From contig NZ_NNBJ01000021.1 in NCBI RefSeq assembly GCF_002803085.1, positions 56,474 to 120,473 on the forward strand: 64,000 bases of DNA. Direction: 5' to 3'. The notes beneath the pieces are model-generated. The model was not told where the DNA came from, made no database searches, and saw only the letters and a list, made by a program, of their open reading frames with translations. The stretch is from Streptomyces sp. CB01201. Lineage in GTDB: Bacteria; Actinomycetota; Actinomycetes; Streptomycetales; Streptomycetaceae. Shown here piece by piece: positions 41,219-51,196 of the stretch. Position 1 is the first letter of the stretch, and each line of letters opens with the position of its first letter. The position numbers were made by a program, and so were the translations under genes.

Positions 41219-44152
41219 ACGCGGCACGGCAGAGCCTGCTGACGGGCGAGAGTGGCCTGTGCATCGCGGCCGGTGTCAACATCATCCTGTCCCCGCGCGA
41301 CGCCATCGCGTACTCCCAGCGAGCCATGCTCTCGCCCACGGGCCGTTGCCGGTTCGGGGACGCCACCGCCACGGGTTCGTCCGCAGCGAGGGGGTGGGCG
41401 TGGTGGTGCTCAAACGGCTGGACGACGCCCTGCGGGACGGCGACCCCGTGGCGGCCCTGCTGCTCGGCAGCGCGGTCACCAACGACGGCGCGGGCAGCGG
41501 ACTGCTGCTCCGGCCCTCCGTGGAGGGTCAGGCGGACATGCTGCGCGAGGCATGCGCCAGCGCCGGAATCAAGCCTTCACAACTCGACTACGTCGAGGCC
41601 CACGGCACCGGGGCCAGCGTCGGTGACGCGGTGGAGCTGAGCGCGCTCGCCCATGCGTCCGGCCGGGATGGGGAGCAGCCGTTGTTGACGGGATCGGTCA
41701 AGACCAACCTCGGCCACGCCGAGGCGGCGGCCGGCATCGCCGGGCTGATCAAGACGGTGCTGATGCTCCGCCACGGTACGGTCCCGGCCTCACTGCATCT
41801 GAACGAACCCAATCCCCTCCTTGCCCAAGAGGGCTTTCCGGTGGAGGTGGTGACGAGCAACCGGCCGCTGCCCGCCGGTTCTCGCTCCCTGCTCGGCGTC
41901 AGCTCCTTCGGCCTGTCCGGGACCAACGGGCATCTGGTCGTGGCCGCCCACGAGCGTGAACCCGCGAACGCCGCAGGGGTCGGCGCAGACACGGTGGACG
42001 ACACCGAGGCGCCAACCACGGCCGGAGCAACAGCAGCCAGTGCAGCGTTACTTGACGCATCGTCAGCCAACGCGGCCGGCGCAACGACCATCACGGGCGA
42101 CGCCATGACCGTCATGGCCGACCACCCGGAAGCCCCGGCCACCACGACAGCCATTACTCACAGCACCGAAGCCACCGCGAACGACACCGCCCCGCGCTCG
42201 GACCTCCATTGGCCTCGACGCCTGCGACCGGGCCGTGCGCGAAGAACTGGGCTGGTCGGTCCTGGAGCGCCTCGGCTCCGAGGCCGAGCTTCCGCCGGAC
42301 GTCGACGTCGTCCAGCCTGTCCTGTGGGCGGTACAGGTGGCGCTGGCCGCGGCCTGGCGTGAACGGGGCGTACAGCCGCACCTGTGCATCGGGCACAGCA
42401 TGGGGGAGGTCGCGGCGGCGCACGTATCGGGTGCCCTCTCGCTCAAGGGCGCGGCCGCGGTCATCTGCCGACGCAGCCGCCTGATGCAGCGGACGGCCGG
42501 GCAGGGAGCCATGCTGGTCGTCGAGCTCTCGGCCGCCCGGGCCCGCGAACGCTCCAAACCCTACGGTGACGCCGTCGTCGTCGCGGTCGAGAACGCCCCC
42601 ACCACCACCGTCCTGGCCGGAGACCCGGAGCCGCTCGGTGTCCTGCGCGGCGAACTGGAGCGGGACGGCGTCATGTGCCGGCCGGTGAAGGTCAACGTGG
42701 CCTCCCACTCACCCAGGATGGACGCGATACGTGACGACCTGTCACAGCAGCTGGCCGATCTGGCTCCGGTGGCGGGCAGGACGGGAATGATCTCCACGGT
42801 GTACGGCCACGAGGTCGACGGGGCCGGACTCACCGCCGACTACTGGGTCGACAACGTGCGCCACCCTGTGCGCTTCTCCGACACGCTGCAAACCGTGGCA
42901 CGTGACACGGACAGCGTCTTCTTGGAGGTCGGTCCCTACCCCGTTCTGCTGGCCGCCATGGACGAAACCCTCGCCGCGGCGGACCTCGCCCCTTCGACGG
43001 TCGCTTCCCTGAGCCGCGCCACCGACGAACCCACCGAACTGTGCCGAGCGGCAGGCCGGCTCTTCGCCCAGGGTGGACGGGTCGACTGGCGACAGTGGTA
43101 CGGCAGCCCACGGCCCCATGTGCCGTCACTGCCGACCTACTCCTGGGACGCGGTGCCGTACCGATACGCAGCCTCCGGGGCCGCCGCCACCGACCGGTCC
43201 ACCGCGAACCACGTCCGCCGCATCGACCTCGCGACATGGGGTGCGACCGCGGAATGGGGTGGGGGCGTGGCGGTTCACGGGATCGGGACCGTACCGCCCG
43301 TCGCCTATCTGGCCGCGATGCTGGAGACGGCGAAGGAGGCCGCGCCCGGCACACCGCTGGAACTGCGGGACGTACGGCTCGGCGAGACGTTCGTCCCGCT
43401 CGACGCGGCCGGCGGCACCACGCTCGACGTCACTCTGGAGGGACACCCGCACGGGCAGGGAGACGGAGGCCTCCGAGGTCGAAGTGGCCTTCCCCGTACG
43501 TCAGTTGTGCGAGCCTCGGTGCCGGGCGCTCCGGACTCCGTCCCGTGTGCTTCGGGCCGGGTGGTCACGGCGGAGTCGCAGGACGAGGCCGGCCCCTCGC
43601 CCCTGACCACCCTCGACGCCGTGCTCGCGCGCTGCCGCGACTACTTGGGGGCACAGGACTTCGACCGGCTGGCGCGGCGCCAAGGGCACGACATCGCGGA
43701 GCCGTTCCAGGGTGTGGAGCACCTGTGGCGGCGGGACGGCGAGGCCGTGGCCCGGGTGCGCCCGAGGGCATCGCTACCCCGCGTCGGCTGGGAGTCGGGC
43801 CTGCTGACGATCCTGGCGGCACGTCCGGGTGCCGCGTCGGAGCAGGACGATGCCGCACACCGTGCCGAAGGCGCCCGCACACCACGAACCGGCAGTCGTC
43901 CGTGGCGCCCGTCGTGACGGCACTGACCCATCCTTGGCCGAGTCCGCCGCGACTCTGCTGGGCATGCCGGCGTCGGACATCGACGAGCGGCTGCCGCTGC
44001 GGAAACTGGGGCTCGATTCCCTCATGGCCGCCCGGCTTCGGGTCCAACTCCAGCGCACGCACGGCATAGAGGTCACCGCGGGACGGCTTCTGGGCCCGGA
44101 GAGCATCGCCGCCCTGGAGAGAAGCCTCGCTCGGCAGAGCACGAAGCCGTAG
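41219..44152 (+). pseudogene. Iterative type I polyketide synthase relic (KS'-AT-DH'-ACP)
   Basis: The DNA begins mid-KS at SLLTGESGLCIAAGVNIIL, just past where the active-site Cys would be, then after a frameshift near 41385 continues GFVRSEGVGVVVLKRL, YVEAHGTGASVGDAVEL and SVKTNLGHAEAAAGIAGL. An Ala/Thr-rich linker of about 80 residues follows. An AT lacking its first strand comes next (GHSMGEVAAAHV, then VASH). A partial dehydratase/thiohydrolase-like domain and an ACP (LGLDSLMAARLRVQLQ, pantetheine Ser) end at 44152. At least three frameshifts are present. The GHSMGE/VASH pattern and KS-AT-DH-ACP order resemble orsellinate/6-methylsalicylate-type bacterial synthases. The gene is dead. Confidence 0.8.
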
Positions 44153-44384
44153 CCCGAGAGGAACGCGGCGCGAGGAGCACACCGATGACGTCCACACCAC
44201 CAGCCCCACACGAAATCAGGCCAGCACGTGGCCCGCCCCGCGCAGGACAACGGTAAAGTTGGACGAAGGTATAAAAAGCTCATGGCGCGACAGGTGTGAC
44301 GGACAACCGGGCTCGGGCGCCCGGCCGCCACCCGGGACGCGCCACGCGGACTCGGTGAGTCCGAAGGGAACAGGAGGGCCGGGG

Positions 44385-45011
44385 ATGTCCTCGGAAGCGG
44401 CAGCGCAGCCGCCGGTGGGCCGCCGGGAACGGAACAAGCAACGCGTAAGGGAGCGGCTGTACTTGGCCGCGGTCGAGCTGTTCGTGGAGAAGGGGTACGG
44501 CCGCACCTCGATCGACGAGATCGCGGAACGGGCCGACGTGGCCCGCGGCACCTTCTTCAACTACTTCCAGCGCAAGGAAGACATCATCACCGCCTGGGGC
44601 GAAAGAAGGCGCGCCTCGTTGGTGACCGCGCTGGAGGAGGACGGCGTCCTCACGTCCACGTCGACGGGCCGGTTGGAGCGGTGCATGACGGTCCTGGTCC
44701 GCATCAACCAGGACGATCCCAAGCTCACGATCGCCATGCTCGCCGCATGGGTGAAGATCGGCGGCCCGATAGTGGAGGAACCCTACGTCGCGGAGGTCTT
44801 CGCCGACATCGTCGACCGAGGAGTGCGGGAGGGGGAGATGACCCCGGGGACCTCTCCCGTCCTCGCGGGGAACATCCTGCGCGACGTGTACCTCGGAGCC
44901 CTCTACCGATGGGCCAACCGCGCATCGGAGGAAACCGACTCGCTGGCCGAAGAGCTTGAGCAGAGCCTACGTTTCCTGCTGGGAGCCATGACCGGCACGC
45001 GAGCGGGCTGA
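44385..45011 (+). CDS. TetR family transcriptional regulator
   Basis: A 208-residue regulator. RERLYLAAVELFVEKGYGRT and SIDEIAERADVARGTFFNYF make the TetR DNA-binding domain (about residues 22-62). The C-terminal ligand domain resembles TetR_C groups of drug or metabolite sensors. ATG 44385 follows CAGGAGGGCCGGGG at normal spacing. It may once have regulated the upstream polyketide locus; it is the only intact gene there. The target is unknown. Confidence 0.87.
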   Translation: MSSEAAAQPPVGRRERNKQRVRERLYLAAVELFVEKGYGRTSIDEIAERADVARGTFFNYFQRKEDIITAWGERRRASLVTALEEDGVLTSTSTGRLERCMTVLVRINQDDPKLTIAMLAAWVKIGGPIVEEPYVAEVFADIVDRGVREGEMTPGTSPVLAGNILRDVYLGALYRWANRASEETDSLAEELEQSLRFLLGAMTGTRAG

Positions 45012-45430
45012 GGACCCGTCATGTCTCCGGTGCCGGCGGCTCGACGATCCGATCCGCATCCGTCCCGGGGGTGAGGCCAGGCGCTTGGCCCTGGCGCACC
45101 GGGATGCCTCCGGGGTGACGTGGCCCTGCGTCGGGTGGCGCGGGGTGGTCAGACGGCGGCCGGGGCGCTCCTTGAACGCGGCGCCCTGGCCCAGCTCGCC
45201 CACCGCATTGCCGCCGGACCCCGTCGGCTTCTGGATGTACTGACGGGCGGCGTCCTGGGTGGGGCGCGACAACACTCGCGTCGGCCCTCGGGAGTGCGGC
45301 ACCAGACCTCGGGGCCATCTGGAACCATTCTGTCCGGACGGCCCTGAGACAGTGCCCTCGTGTACCTGGCACCGGGACGTCTCCTTCGCGTATGTAGGAG
45401 AGGAAGCATCCCAACGCAGGAAGAGGCCTT
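45012..45430. other. Intergenic stretch, nothing certain
   Basis: About 420 bp. A minus-strand frame across 45060-45260 reads DAARQYIQKPTGSGGNAVGE and further, which looks protein-like, but it has no clear start and I cannot name it. No terminator with a clear stem was seen. Confidence 0.4.
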
Positions 45431-46807
45431 GTGCACAACTACGACGATGCCAGAAGGGCCGACGTCGCGAACGGGCGTGGCCCAAGCGGCAAGCCCCCAG
45501 CCAGGGGTGCGGCACCGCAGGGCCTGCGCGCACTACAGCAGACCGCAGGGAACGCGGCCGTCGTGCAGCTCCTCCGGCAGGCCGGTCACGCGGGGGAGTG
45601 GGAAAAGCACCAGCACGGCGCCGGTTGCGGCCACACGGCTGAGCGGCCCGCGGTGCAGCGTTCCGCCGTGCACGACGTCCTGCGCGGCAGCGGGCGCCCC
45701 TTGGACGAGGCGACGCGCGGCGACATGGAGTCCCGACTCGGCGCGGACTTCTCCGACGTACGCATCCACAACGACAGTGCCGCCAAGGCCTCCGCGGCGG
45801 AGGTCGGCGCCCGTGCCTACACCTCGGGCAACCACGTCATCATCGGCGACGGCGGCGCCGACAAGCACACCCTCGCCCACGAACTCACCCACGTGATCCA
45901 GCAGCGCCAGGGCCCCGTGGCGGGCACGGACAATGGGTCCGGGCTCAAGGTCTCCGACCCCTCCGACCGCTTCGAGCGGGAGGCGGAGAGCAACGCGCGC
46001 CGCGCCATGAGCGGGGCGGCGCCGAGGACCGAGCAGCACGCACAGGAGACGGACCGGTCCGGCCAGGGGGCGGCCCAGGAGTCCGTCCAGCGCTGGGCGG
46101 CACAGGCCGACACGAACCAGCAGCCCATGACGGTCTCGGCGAACGGCTTCTTCGCCGTCCCGCGCAACGACGCCACGTCGATCTGGATCCGCGTCAGCGC
46201 GCCCGCGGGCTCCTACTCCCCGGCCCTGCGCCCGACAAGCACGGCGCAGCAGGCCCTCTTCGGCGGCACGGAGCTGTACCAGGAGCACGAGCTGGCGCGG
46301 AACATTCTGGACGACTGCCTCCACACGGCGGAGGAGATCATGCACAACGCCGTCGGAGAGCTGGCGGACGGCGCGAACAGCAATGTCCGGACGAGCGCCG
46401 GGCTCAAGGCCTTCGGCATGTCGGACGAGCAGAACCGCGAACGCGCGGGCGACTTCCAGGGTGAGACGGACCGCAACGCCAGCCCGGTGGTGGGCCAGTC
46501 CTACCTCATGCTCGCCATGAACCCCGGGGAGCAGATCATGTCGCAGTACCACGCCGCAGCGGTGGTGGGCATGGACGGTCAGGACACGGTGACGATGGAG
46601 GCCTTCGCAGGAAGCGAACAGACCTCCGCGAACCCGATGACGTACACCATCGGCACGGTCGCCTCCTTCCACGACTACTGGACGGGCGCGTACTACACCC
46701 CCAACTATCCCGGGGTCACGATGAAGACAGTGGTCCTCGTCAAGCGCGGCAAGGGCCGCCGGGTGGCAGCGGGCCAAGAACAGCCGGCCAACCCGAACGT
46801 CGCCTAG
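45431..46807 (+). CDS. DUF4157 (HELTH metalloprotease-like) protein with unknown C-terminal domain
   Basis: A 458-residue soluble protein starting at GTG 45431 after GGAAGAGG. Residues 31-49 (GLRALQQTAGNAAVVQLLR) are the short N-terminal motif seen in DUF4157 proteins. DUF4157 spans about 77-161, with YTSGNHVIIGD and the zinc-type motif HELTH at 150-154. The C-terminal 230 residues (FFAVPRNDATSIWIRVSAP onward, with SQYHAAAVVGMDGQDTVTME) match nothing I know and could be an effector. DUF4157 is often linked to cargo of extracellular contractile injection systems, but no such system is in this window. No signal peptide is present, consistent with non-Sec release. Confidence 0.72.
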   Translation: MHNYDDARRADVANGRGPSGKPPARGAAPQGLRALQQTAGNAAVVQLLRQAGHAGEWEKHQHGAGCGHTAERPAVQRSAVHDVLRGSGRPLDEATRGDMESRLGADFSDVRIHNDSAAKASAAEVGARAYTSGNHVIIGDGGADKHTLAHELTHVIQQRQGPVAGTDNGSGLKVSDPSDRFEREAESNARRAMSGAAPRTEQHAQETDRSGQGAAQESVQRWAAQADTNQQPMTVSANGFFAVPRNDATSIWIRVSAPAGSYSPALRPTSTAQQALFGGTELYQEHELARNILDDCLHTAEEIMHNAVGELADGANSNVRTSAGLKAFGMSDEQNRERAGDFQGETDRNASPVVGQSYLMLAMNPGEQIMSQYHAAAVVGMDGQDTVTMEAFAGSEQTSANPMTYTIGTVASFHDYWTGAYYTPNYPGVTMKTVVLVKRGKGRRVAAGQEQPANPNVA

Positions 46808-47052
46808 GTCAGGAGACCGCCCGACACCGACCCGCCCGTGAAGCCCGAGCAACGGCGCCCGCCGAACCTCGGGCAACACCACGCCAGGCTGTGAAGGAAG
46901 AAGCGCAGGTCGGGCCGGAAGAGGCGTGACGGACCGCCAGCCGACCGTCGGGGCGGATGGCGGTCGAGGCAGGGAGTGTCTCGGGTCATCCGGCCTTCGC
47001 CGGTTGCCAAGGCTCCGGGCGCGGGTGCTGGCAAGACGGGCGGACGAGCGGT

Positions 47053-47432
47053 TCACGGCAGGGGGCAGCAGGAGAAGGGGAGAACGCGCTGGGTGAGGCG
47101 TCCGGTCACCTGCGTGCTGCTGAAGTCACTGTCGGCGAGCCAGCCCGCGGCGGTCAACTGGTCGATGAGGCCGGGCGGTTCACCGACGGGGATCGAAGTC
47201 GCCGAGAGGAGCGCCTCCGGGGGGAGGCCTTCGCCGCTGGGGCCGAGAGGCCTCACAAGGCTGGGCGGGGCGGCCAGGACGAGGGGGAGCATGCGGGTGG
47301 CCGCGGTCGACTTCGTCTTGCGGAGGTTTTTGTCGGCGACGGCTTTCTGGGCCCAGCCGCTGAGCTTCGAGCGCGTTGTCCTGCCGAACCGGAACGGGCC
47401 GGGACCACCCCGGTCGGGGGTGTCGGGTATTC
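47053..47432 (-). pseudogene. Truncated unidentified protein remnant
   Basis: A minus-strand frame without a start codon reads GWAQKAVADKNLRKTKSTAA, TRMLPLVLAAPPSLVRPLG, IDQLTAAGWLADSDFSSTQV and TGRLTQRVLPFSC to a stop at 47053. The content is protein-like (a helix-turn-helix-style LIDQLTAAGWL) and unlike its shadow frames. A stop lies directly upstream of the recognisable part, so it is a 5'-truncated remnant. I cannot name the family. Confidence 0.45.
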
Positions 47433-47619
47433 GTACAGTTCAGATCTGTCCATCGCTGTCACCTGCAAATTCTCAACTGCATTCACAGGAAACGAGGTTG
47501 AGCCTTCTGCCTGGGCGCCCTGCTTCGATGGGATGGCCGGGTTCCTGGGGGTCTCGGTGGCAAGCCTGCGGCCTGGGGCGCCGCATCTCTATCGAGATGT
47601 CTCAACTACACGGATGCGC

Positions 47620-48632
47620 GCGCAGTTGGTGTCGCACGTTTCGACTACGTTCTGAAGCATTTTCGTGGCATCTACCGCACCGTCGGCGAGAACTCCGCCT
47701 ACGGCGTCGGCGTCTACGGCCCGCGCAACGTCTGCCAGCGTGTCTCCGACGCCGGATACGCCGCCGCTGGCTTCGTCTCCGACATGTCGTCCGGTTTCTC
47801 CGGCAACCTCGGCTACCCGCTGCCCACCAACTGGGCGTTCGACCAGATCGCCACCATCAAGGTCGGCTCCGGAGACGGCGCCATCGAAATCGACAACAAC
47901 ATCGCCTCCGGCCGCGACACCGGACAGGGCGACTTCGACCCCGGGGCCCCGGTCAGCTCCGACCTCGACGCCGACTTCAACAAGGCGACGTACCGGGCGG
48001 CGGCGCTCAAGGACGTCCAGGCATATCTGACGTCGATCGGTGTCCCGGAGACCGGCGGCGAAGGCTGGACCCTGGACGACGACTGGGTGACGTACGGCGT
48101 CGTCTCCACGACAGAGGCATTCAACAAGGTCATGGACGCCGACTGGCTGTTCACCAACCTGGCCAGGACCCTGAAGCTGCGCAAGGCGCTCATCCAGGCA
48201 CCAGTGCTGTGGGAACTGCGCAAGCTGAACCCGCTCGACGCGGTCGCCGACGAGGCGGTGAAGGCTGGTGCGAAGAACGACTGCAGCACCGGCTGGGGGC
48301 AGATATTCGCCTGGGTGACCATCGCCGCCCGCAACTACTGCATGAACCAGGGCATCATCCACGGCACTCCGCTCACCGGCTCGGACACCCGCGCGGTGTG
48401 GGACAACCTCCAGGATCCCGAGTACAACATCCCCTCGGTGGCCTACCTGACCATCTACAACGCGCAGCAGCTCGGCATAGCCCGCCCGTCGCTGACCACC
48501 AGCCAGGCAGACAGCCAGAAGCTGCTGGCCCGCTAAAACGGCACCGGCGACAAGGCCGAGAAGTACGGCCGCGAGCTGGTCGGGCTCTACAACGTGCTGG
48601 AGAACTACAACAAGCTCAGCCGCGCCAAGTAG
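47620..48632 (+). pseudogene. DUF1906 (Rv2525c-like glycoside hydrolase-like) protein relic
   Basis: From about 47620 one frame reads VLKHFRGIYRTVGENSAYGV, GVYGPRNVCQRVSDAGYAAA, GFVSDMSSGFSGNLG and YPLPTNWAFDQIA, the C-terminal strands of a DUF1906/GH25-like TIM barrel. A 230-residue C-terminal region follows. The N-terminal half of the barrel and any signal peptide are missing. A TAA at 48534-48536 is followed in frame by DKAEKYGRELVGLYNVLEN to 48632, so there is an internal stop as well. The family acts on cell-wall or surface glycans. Two intact neighbours follow closely and were probably its operon partners. Confidence 0.68.
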
Positions 48633-48638
48633 ACCGGA

Positions 48639-48977
48639 ATGATCGTGAAGAATGAGCGCATGCGGAAGCTCTATGTCCCCGTCGTCGTGAACCTGCTGCT
48701 CGGGGTGCCTGCCATCGTTCCTCTGTTCCTGGCGTGGTACATCCTGGCCAACGGGCCGCTGGCGGCGATCGGCTGGACCATGCAGGACCCGAACGAGAAC
48801 GACGGGATGCTTCTCTGGCTGGTCATCGCCGCCCCGGTGTTCTGTCTGTTCGGCCTGGTATGGGGGCTCATCAACGCCTGGCTGCGGCGCCGGACGCAGG
48901 TACGGGGCTCCCGCTACTGGCCGGTGTGTGCCGCCGCTTCCATCGCGCCATTCCTCACGATCTTCGGTCTGCTCTGA
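48639..48977 (+). CDS. Small membrane protein
   Basis: A 112-residue protein with three hydrophobic helices (VVVNLLLGVPAIVPLFLAWY, LLWLVIAAPVFCLFGLVWGL and VCAAASIAPFLTIFGLL) and short basic loops. It begins 6 bp after the DUF1906 relic and ends 32 bp before a secreted-protein gene on the same strand, so the three form an operon. The family is unknown; a membrane partner of the exported proteins is likely. Confidence 0.65.
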   Translation: MIVKNERMRKLYVPVVVNLLLGVPAIVPLFLAWYILANGPLAAIGWTMQDPNENDGMLLWLVIAAPVFCLFGLVWGLINAWLRRRTQVRGSRYWPVCAAASIAPFLTIFGLL

Positions 48978-49021
48978 CAGCTGATTCAGCTCACAGGGAG
49001 ACAGGAAACGTGGATCACAAC

Positions 49022-49603
49022 ATGACACGGCGTACGGTCGTCCAGGCCTGCGCCGTCATCGGCGGGGCCGCGGCCATCGGGTCGATGCTGCCCGCCACCG
49101 CAGCGGTGGCCGGCGAACGGCGCGGGCCCCGGCGTCCGGCAACTTCCGCCAACGGCTGGACGACCCAGCCGAACGCGGACCTTGACTCACAGGTGTGGAC
49201 CCGCCCGGTGGCCGGTGTGGGACTGGACGTACAGGTGTGGATCGGCGATGTGGAGGCGGTGCTCGTACACATCGTGCGCCGCTTCCACTACGAGGTGCAG
49301 GAGCTCGCGGCGGTGGACCTGGCCGGCTGGCGCCCGGCCAAGGCCTTGCGACGAGGCCTCCCGGAGTCCAACCTGGCCTCGGGCACGGCCGTCCGGATCC
49401 GGCAGGGCGCCGGGGCGAAGGGCTCGCTGTTCCCACTCCAGGTCGCCGCCGTGCGGGACCTTCTCGCGGACTGCCAGGGCATCGTCCGCTGGGGCGGCGA
49501 CGACAAGCCGGTCGACGAATCGCTCTTCTACATCGCGGTCGGCCCGCACGACGAACGATTGCCCCGGCTGGCCACCGCCATCCGCGAGGCGACGTTCCGC
49601 TAG
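49022..49603 (+). CDS. Tat-exported conserved protein
   Basis: A 193-residue exported protein. The N-terminus TRRTVVQACAVIGGAAAIG with a twin Arg and hydrophobic core, ending near ATAAVAGE, is a probable Tat signal. The mature domain includes GLDVQVWIGDVEAVLVHIVR, RFHYEVQEL, SGTAVRIRQGAG and GIVRWGGDDKPVDESLFYI, a pattern close to M15-like peptidoglycan peptidase folds, although a full zinc-ligand set is not evident. An alternative in-frame start is GTG 49010. It is the last gene of the DUF1906 operon, and a long hairpin follows. Confidence 0.65.
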   Translation: MTRRTVVQACAVIGGAAAIGSMLPATAAVAGERRGPRRPATSANGWTTQPNADLDSQVWTRPVAGVGLDVQVWIGDVEAVLVHIVRRFHYEVQELAAVDLAGWRPAKALRRGLPESNLASGTAVRIRQGAGAKGSLFPLQVAAVRDLLADCQGIVRWGGDDKPVDESLFYIAVGPHDERLPRLATAIREATFR

Positions 49604-49675
49604 GCACGGATCGAAGAGTCTCAGCCGGCACCCGCGTGACGTCGGGGGCCGCGCGGTCGTTGAACAGCGCGAACC

Positions 49676-49724
49676 CACGACGGGCCCCGGGGATGTCAAG
49701 GCTGAATCCCCGGGGCCCGTCGTG
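49676..49724. terminator. Strong bidirectional hairpin terminator
   Basis: Perfect 18-bp arms (CACGACGGGCCCCGGGGA, 49676-49693, and its complement, 49707-49724) with a 13-nt loop. It lies between the + strand Tat-protein gene and a convergent minus-strand frame. Confidence 0.85.
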
Positions 49725-49738
49725 CGACCGGGTCACGA

Positions 49739-49996
49739 TCAGGCCGTCCCGGCCCCCGTGGCGGTGAGCCGGTCGACAGCTTCGGCGTCGGTCATGCGCA
49801 GCACTCGCACCAGGTGGGCGGTGCCGTCCTTCACGACGTGCGCGCGGCCCGGGTGCGCTCTGCCCTTGGCGACAGGGCCGGCTATCGGAACGAGGCGCTG
49901 CCAAGTGCCCACGCCCACCTGGGCGAGGACCCACGGTGACGGACTGCCCGCACGCGGCCGGGCCGAGGCTGCCGCAGGCGCCCCGATGTGAGGCAC
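49739..49996 (-). CDS. Uncertain small protein, possibly a gene 3' remnant
   Basis: An 85-codon minus-strand frame whose C-terminal 60 residues look protein-like (VLAQVGVGTWQRLVPIAGP, then VVKDGTAHLVRVLRMTDAEA). It ends 14 bp before the strong hairpin, which would suit a real transcript end. The N-terminal part is low-complexity Ala/Arg/Pro and has no good ribosome-binding site, so it may be the tail of a decayed gene. No family was recognised. Confidence 0.35.
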   Translation of the reverse strand: MPHIGAPAAASARPRAGSPSPWVLAQVGVGTWQRLVPIAGPVAKGRAHPGRAHVVKDGTAHLVRVLRMTDAEAVDRLTATGAGTA

Positions 49997-50006
49997 CTGC
50001 GGCGGA

Positions 50007-50177
50007 TCAGTCTCGGTATTCTCGGCGGCCGTAGTTGTCGACGGTCACGGTCGGGTGCGCGGGCACCGACTTCCCGGCAACTGTTGTCGACAACTCGGTG
50101 GGCCACGACGCACCCGGATAGACACCGACCACGGGGGTGTTGATGTGGAGCACCACGTCGAACCCGTCAGGTCCCAT
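50007..50177 (-). CDS. Short unidentified protein or gene tail (56 residues)
   Basis: An ATG frame on the minus strand reads DGFDVVLHINTPVVGVYPGA, SWPTELSTT and VTVDNYGRREYRD to a stop. The composition is protein-like, but a stop lies just upstream and no ribosome-binding site is clear, so it may be the surviving end of a larger gene. The neighbouring frame upstream (SRRWRLGLDSVPSDFFHALC) could be its former 5' part after a frameshift. Confidence 0.35.
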   Translation of the reverse strand: MGPDGFDVVLHINTPVVGVYPGASWPTELSTTVAGKSVPAHPTVTVDNYGRREYRD

Positions 50178-50396
50178 GACGTCGCATCCTCAGCCGCGCC
50201 GCGGAGATCGCCTCCGCAGAGGGCATGGAAGAAGTCGCTGGGCACGGAATCCAGGCCGAGGCGCCAGCGACGGCTCCCCAAGATCTGTGCCAGAGCCGAG
50301 TTTTGACAGCACCTGGGCTTGCTGGGCGCTCCTCCTTGGGCAAGCACGCGGACCCGATAGGACCGCCCGCGGCTGGCGGGTACTCGCCGTATTGAG

Positions 50397-50807
50397 TTAC
50401 GGGTGCATCTGCCACCAGCGGTCCGCCTCAGCGCGAACCACTTCGGCGTCGTACTGATTGGCGTTGAAGTGGAGGTCCGCCGGAGGAAGGGGCGCCAGGG
50501 CGTAGGACTCCTGCGGGACTTCCCAGTCCGACCACTGCACGATCCCTCCAAGCCGACGCACGACCACCGTCAGGAAGCCGCAGCAGCCACCGGTGCAGTC
50601 CGGTTCGCCCAGGTCCAGGCGGCGCGCCTGGTCGGTCGGCCGGAGGGGGCTGGGGCGGTCGGCTGGCAGCGCGTCAGCGGCGTACGGCCCCCGGCCGCCC
50701 GCGCCAACCACTTTCCTGACGACGTCCTCACCGTTGACCAAGAACCGCAGCTGGGCGGCGAACCGGGGTCCTGGTGGCAACACCCTGATCTCCAAGCGAT
50801 CGAACAT
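50397..50807 (-). CDS. Conserved hypothetical protein, possibly C-terminally truncated
   Basis: A 136-residue soluble protein beginning FDRLEIRVLPPGPRFAAQLR. The middle LDLGEPDCTGGCCGFLTVVV and the stretch IVQWSDWEVPQES are well structured and resemble a hypothetical family common in Streptomyces. It ends at DRWWQMHP; the family probably continues, so truncation near 50400 is suspected. There is no signal peptide. The function is unknown. It lies in a degraded neighbourhood. Confidence 0.6.
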   Translation of the reverse strand: MFDRLEIRVLPPGPRFAAQLRFLVNGEDVVRKVVGAGGRGPYAADALPADRPSPLRPTDQARRLDLGEPDCTGGCCGFLTVVVRRLGGIVQWSDWEVPQESYALAPLPPADLHFNANQYDAEVVRAEADRWWQMHP

Positions 50808-51196
50808 CAGACCACCCTATGGGGCTCGCCGACGTCGGCAAGCTGCTCAGCAGACGTCGACTTCAACCCAGCTGAAGGGGGAGGGGCCGCGAAGCGCCTC
50901 CCCTTCTCGTGAACATCGACCACGGCCCCGGCGAGGTGCCTCCCAAGCCGTGCACGACTGCTGTCGGAACTCGGGTTCTGGCGCAACTTGTGTGAACCCA
51001 TACCAGTCCGGTTCGGACATGGGCTTGGGTCATGCCGCCGACCTGCCGTTTCACGCGGGTCGCTGCCCTCGAATCCCCAGGGTCTGCTCGATTTCACAGA
51101 AGCTGTGCCAGAACCGGAACTCGCGAACAGAACCATGCACGCCCCTGGTGTCGGTGTCCCGCATGTGCTGCTGCCCGTGCATGCGGGGCGGGAGCG
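50808..51196. other. Intergenic region, no clear gene
   Basis: About 390 bp between two minus-strand genes. An imperfect hairpin (AAGGGGGAGG with CCTCCCCTT) sits at 50875-50905. A 57-codon minus-strand ATG frame beginning SEPDWYGFTQVAPEPEF was noted but not trusted. Confidence 0.4.

Noticed and set aside
40467..42362. 631-codon frame reading as a DAHP synthase-PKS fusion enzyme
   Set aside because: Between about 41220 and 41385 the true KS sequence is in a different frame, so the continuous frame is accidental; both parts are also truncated.
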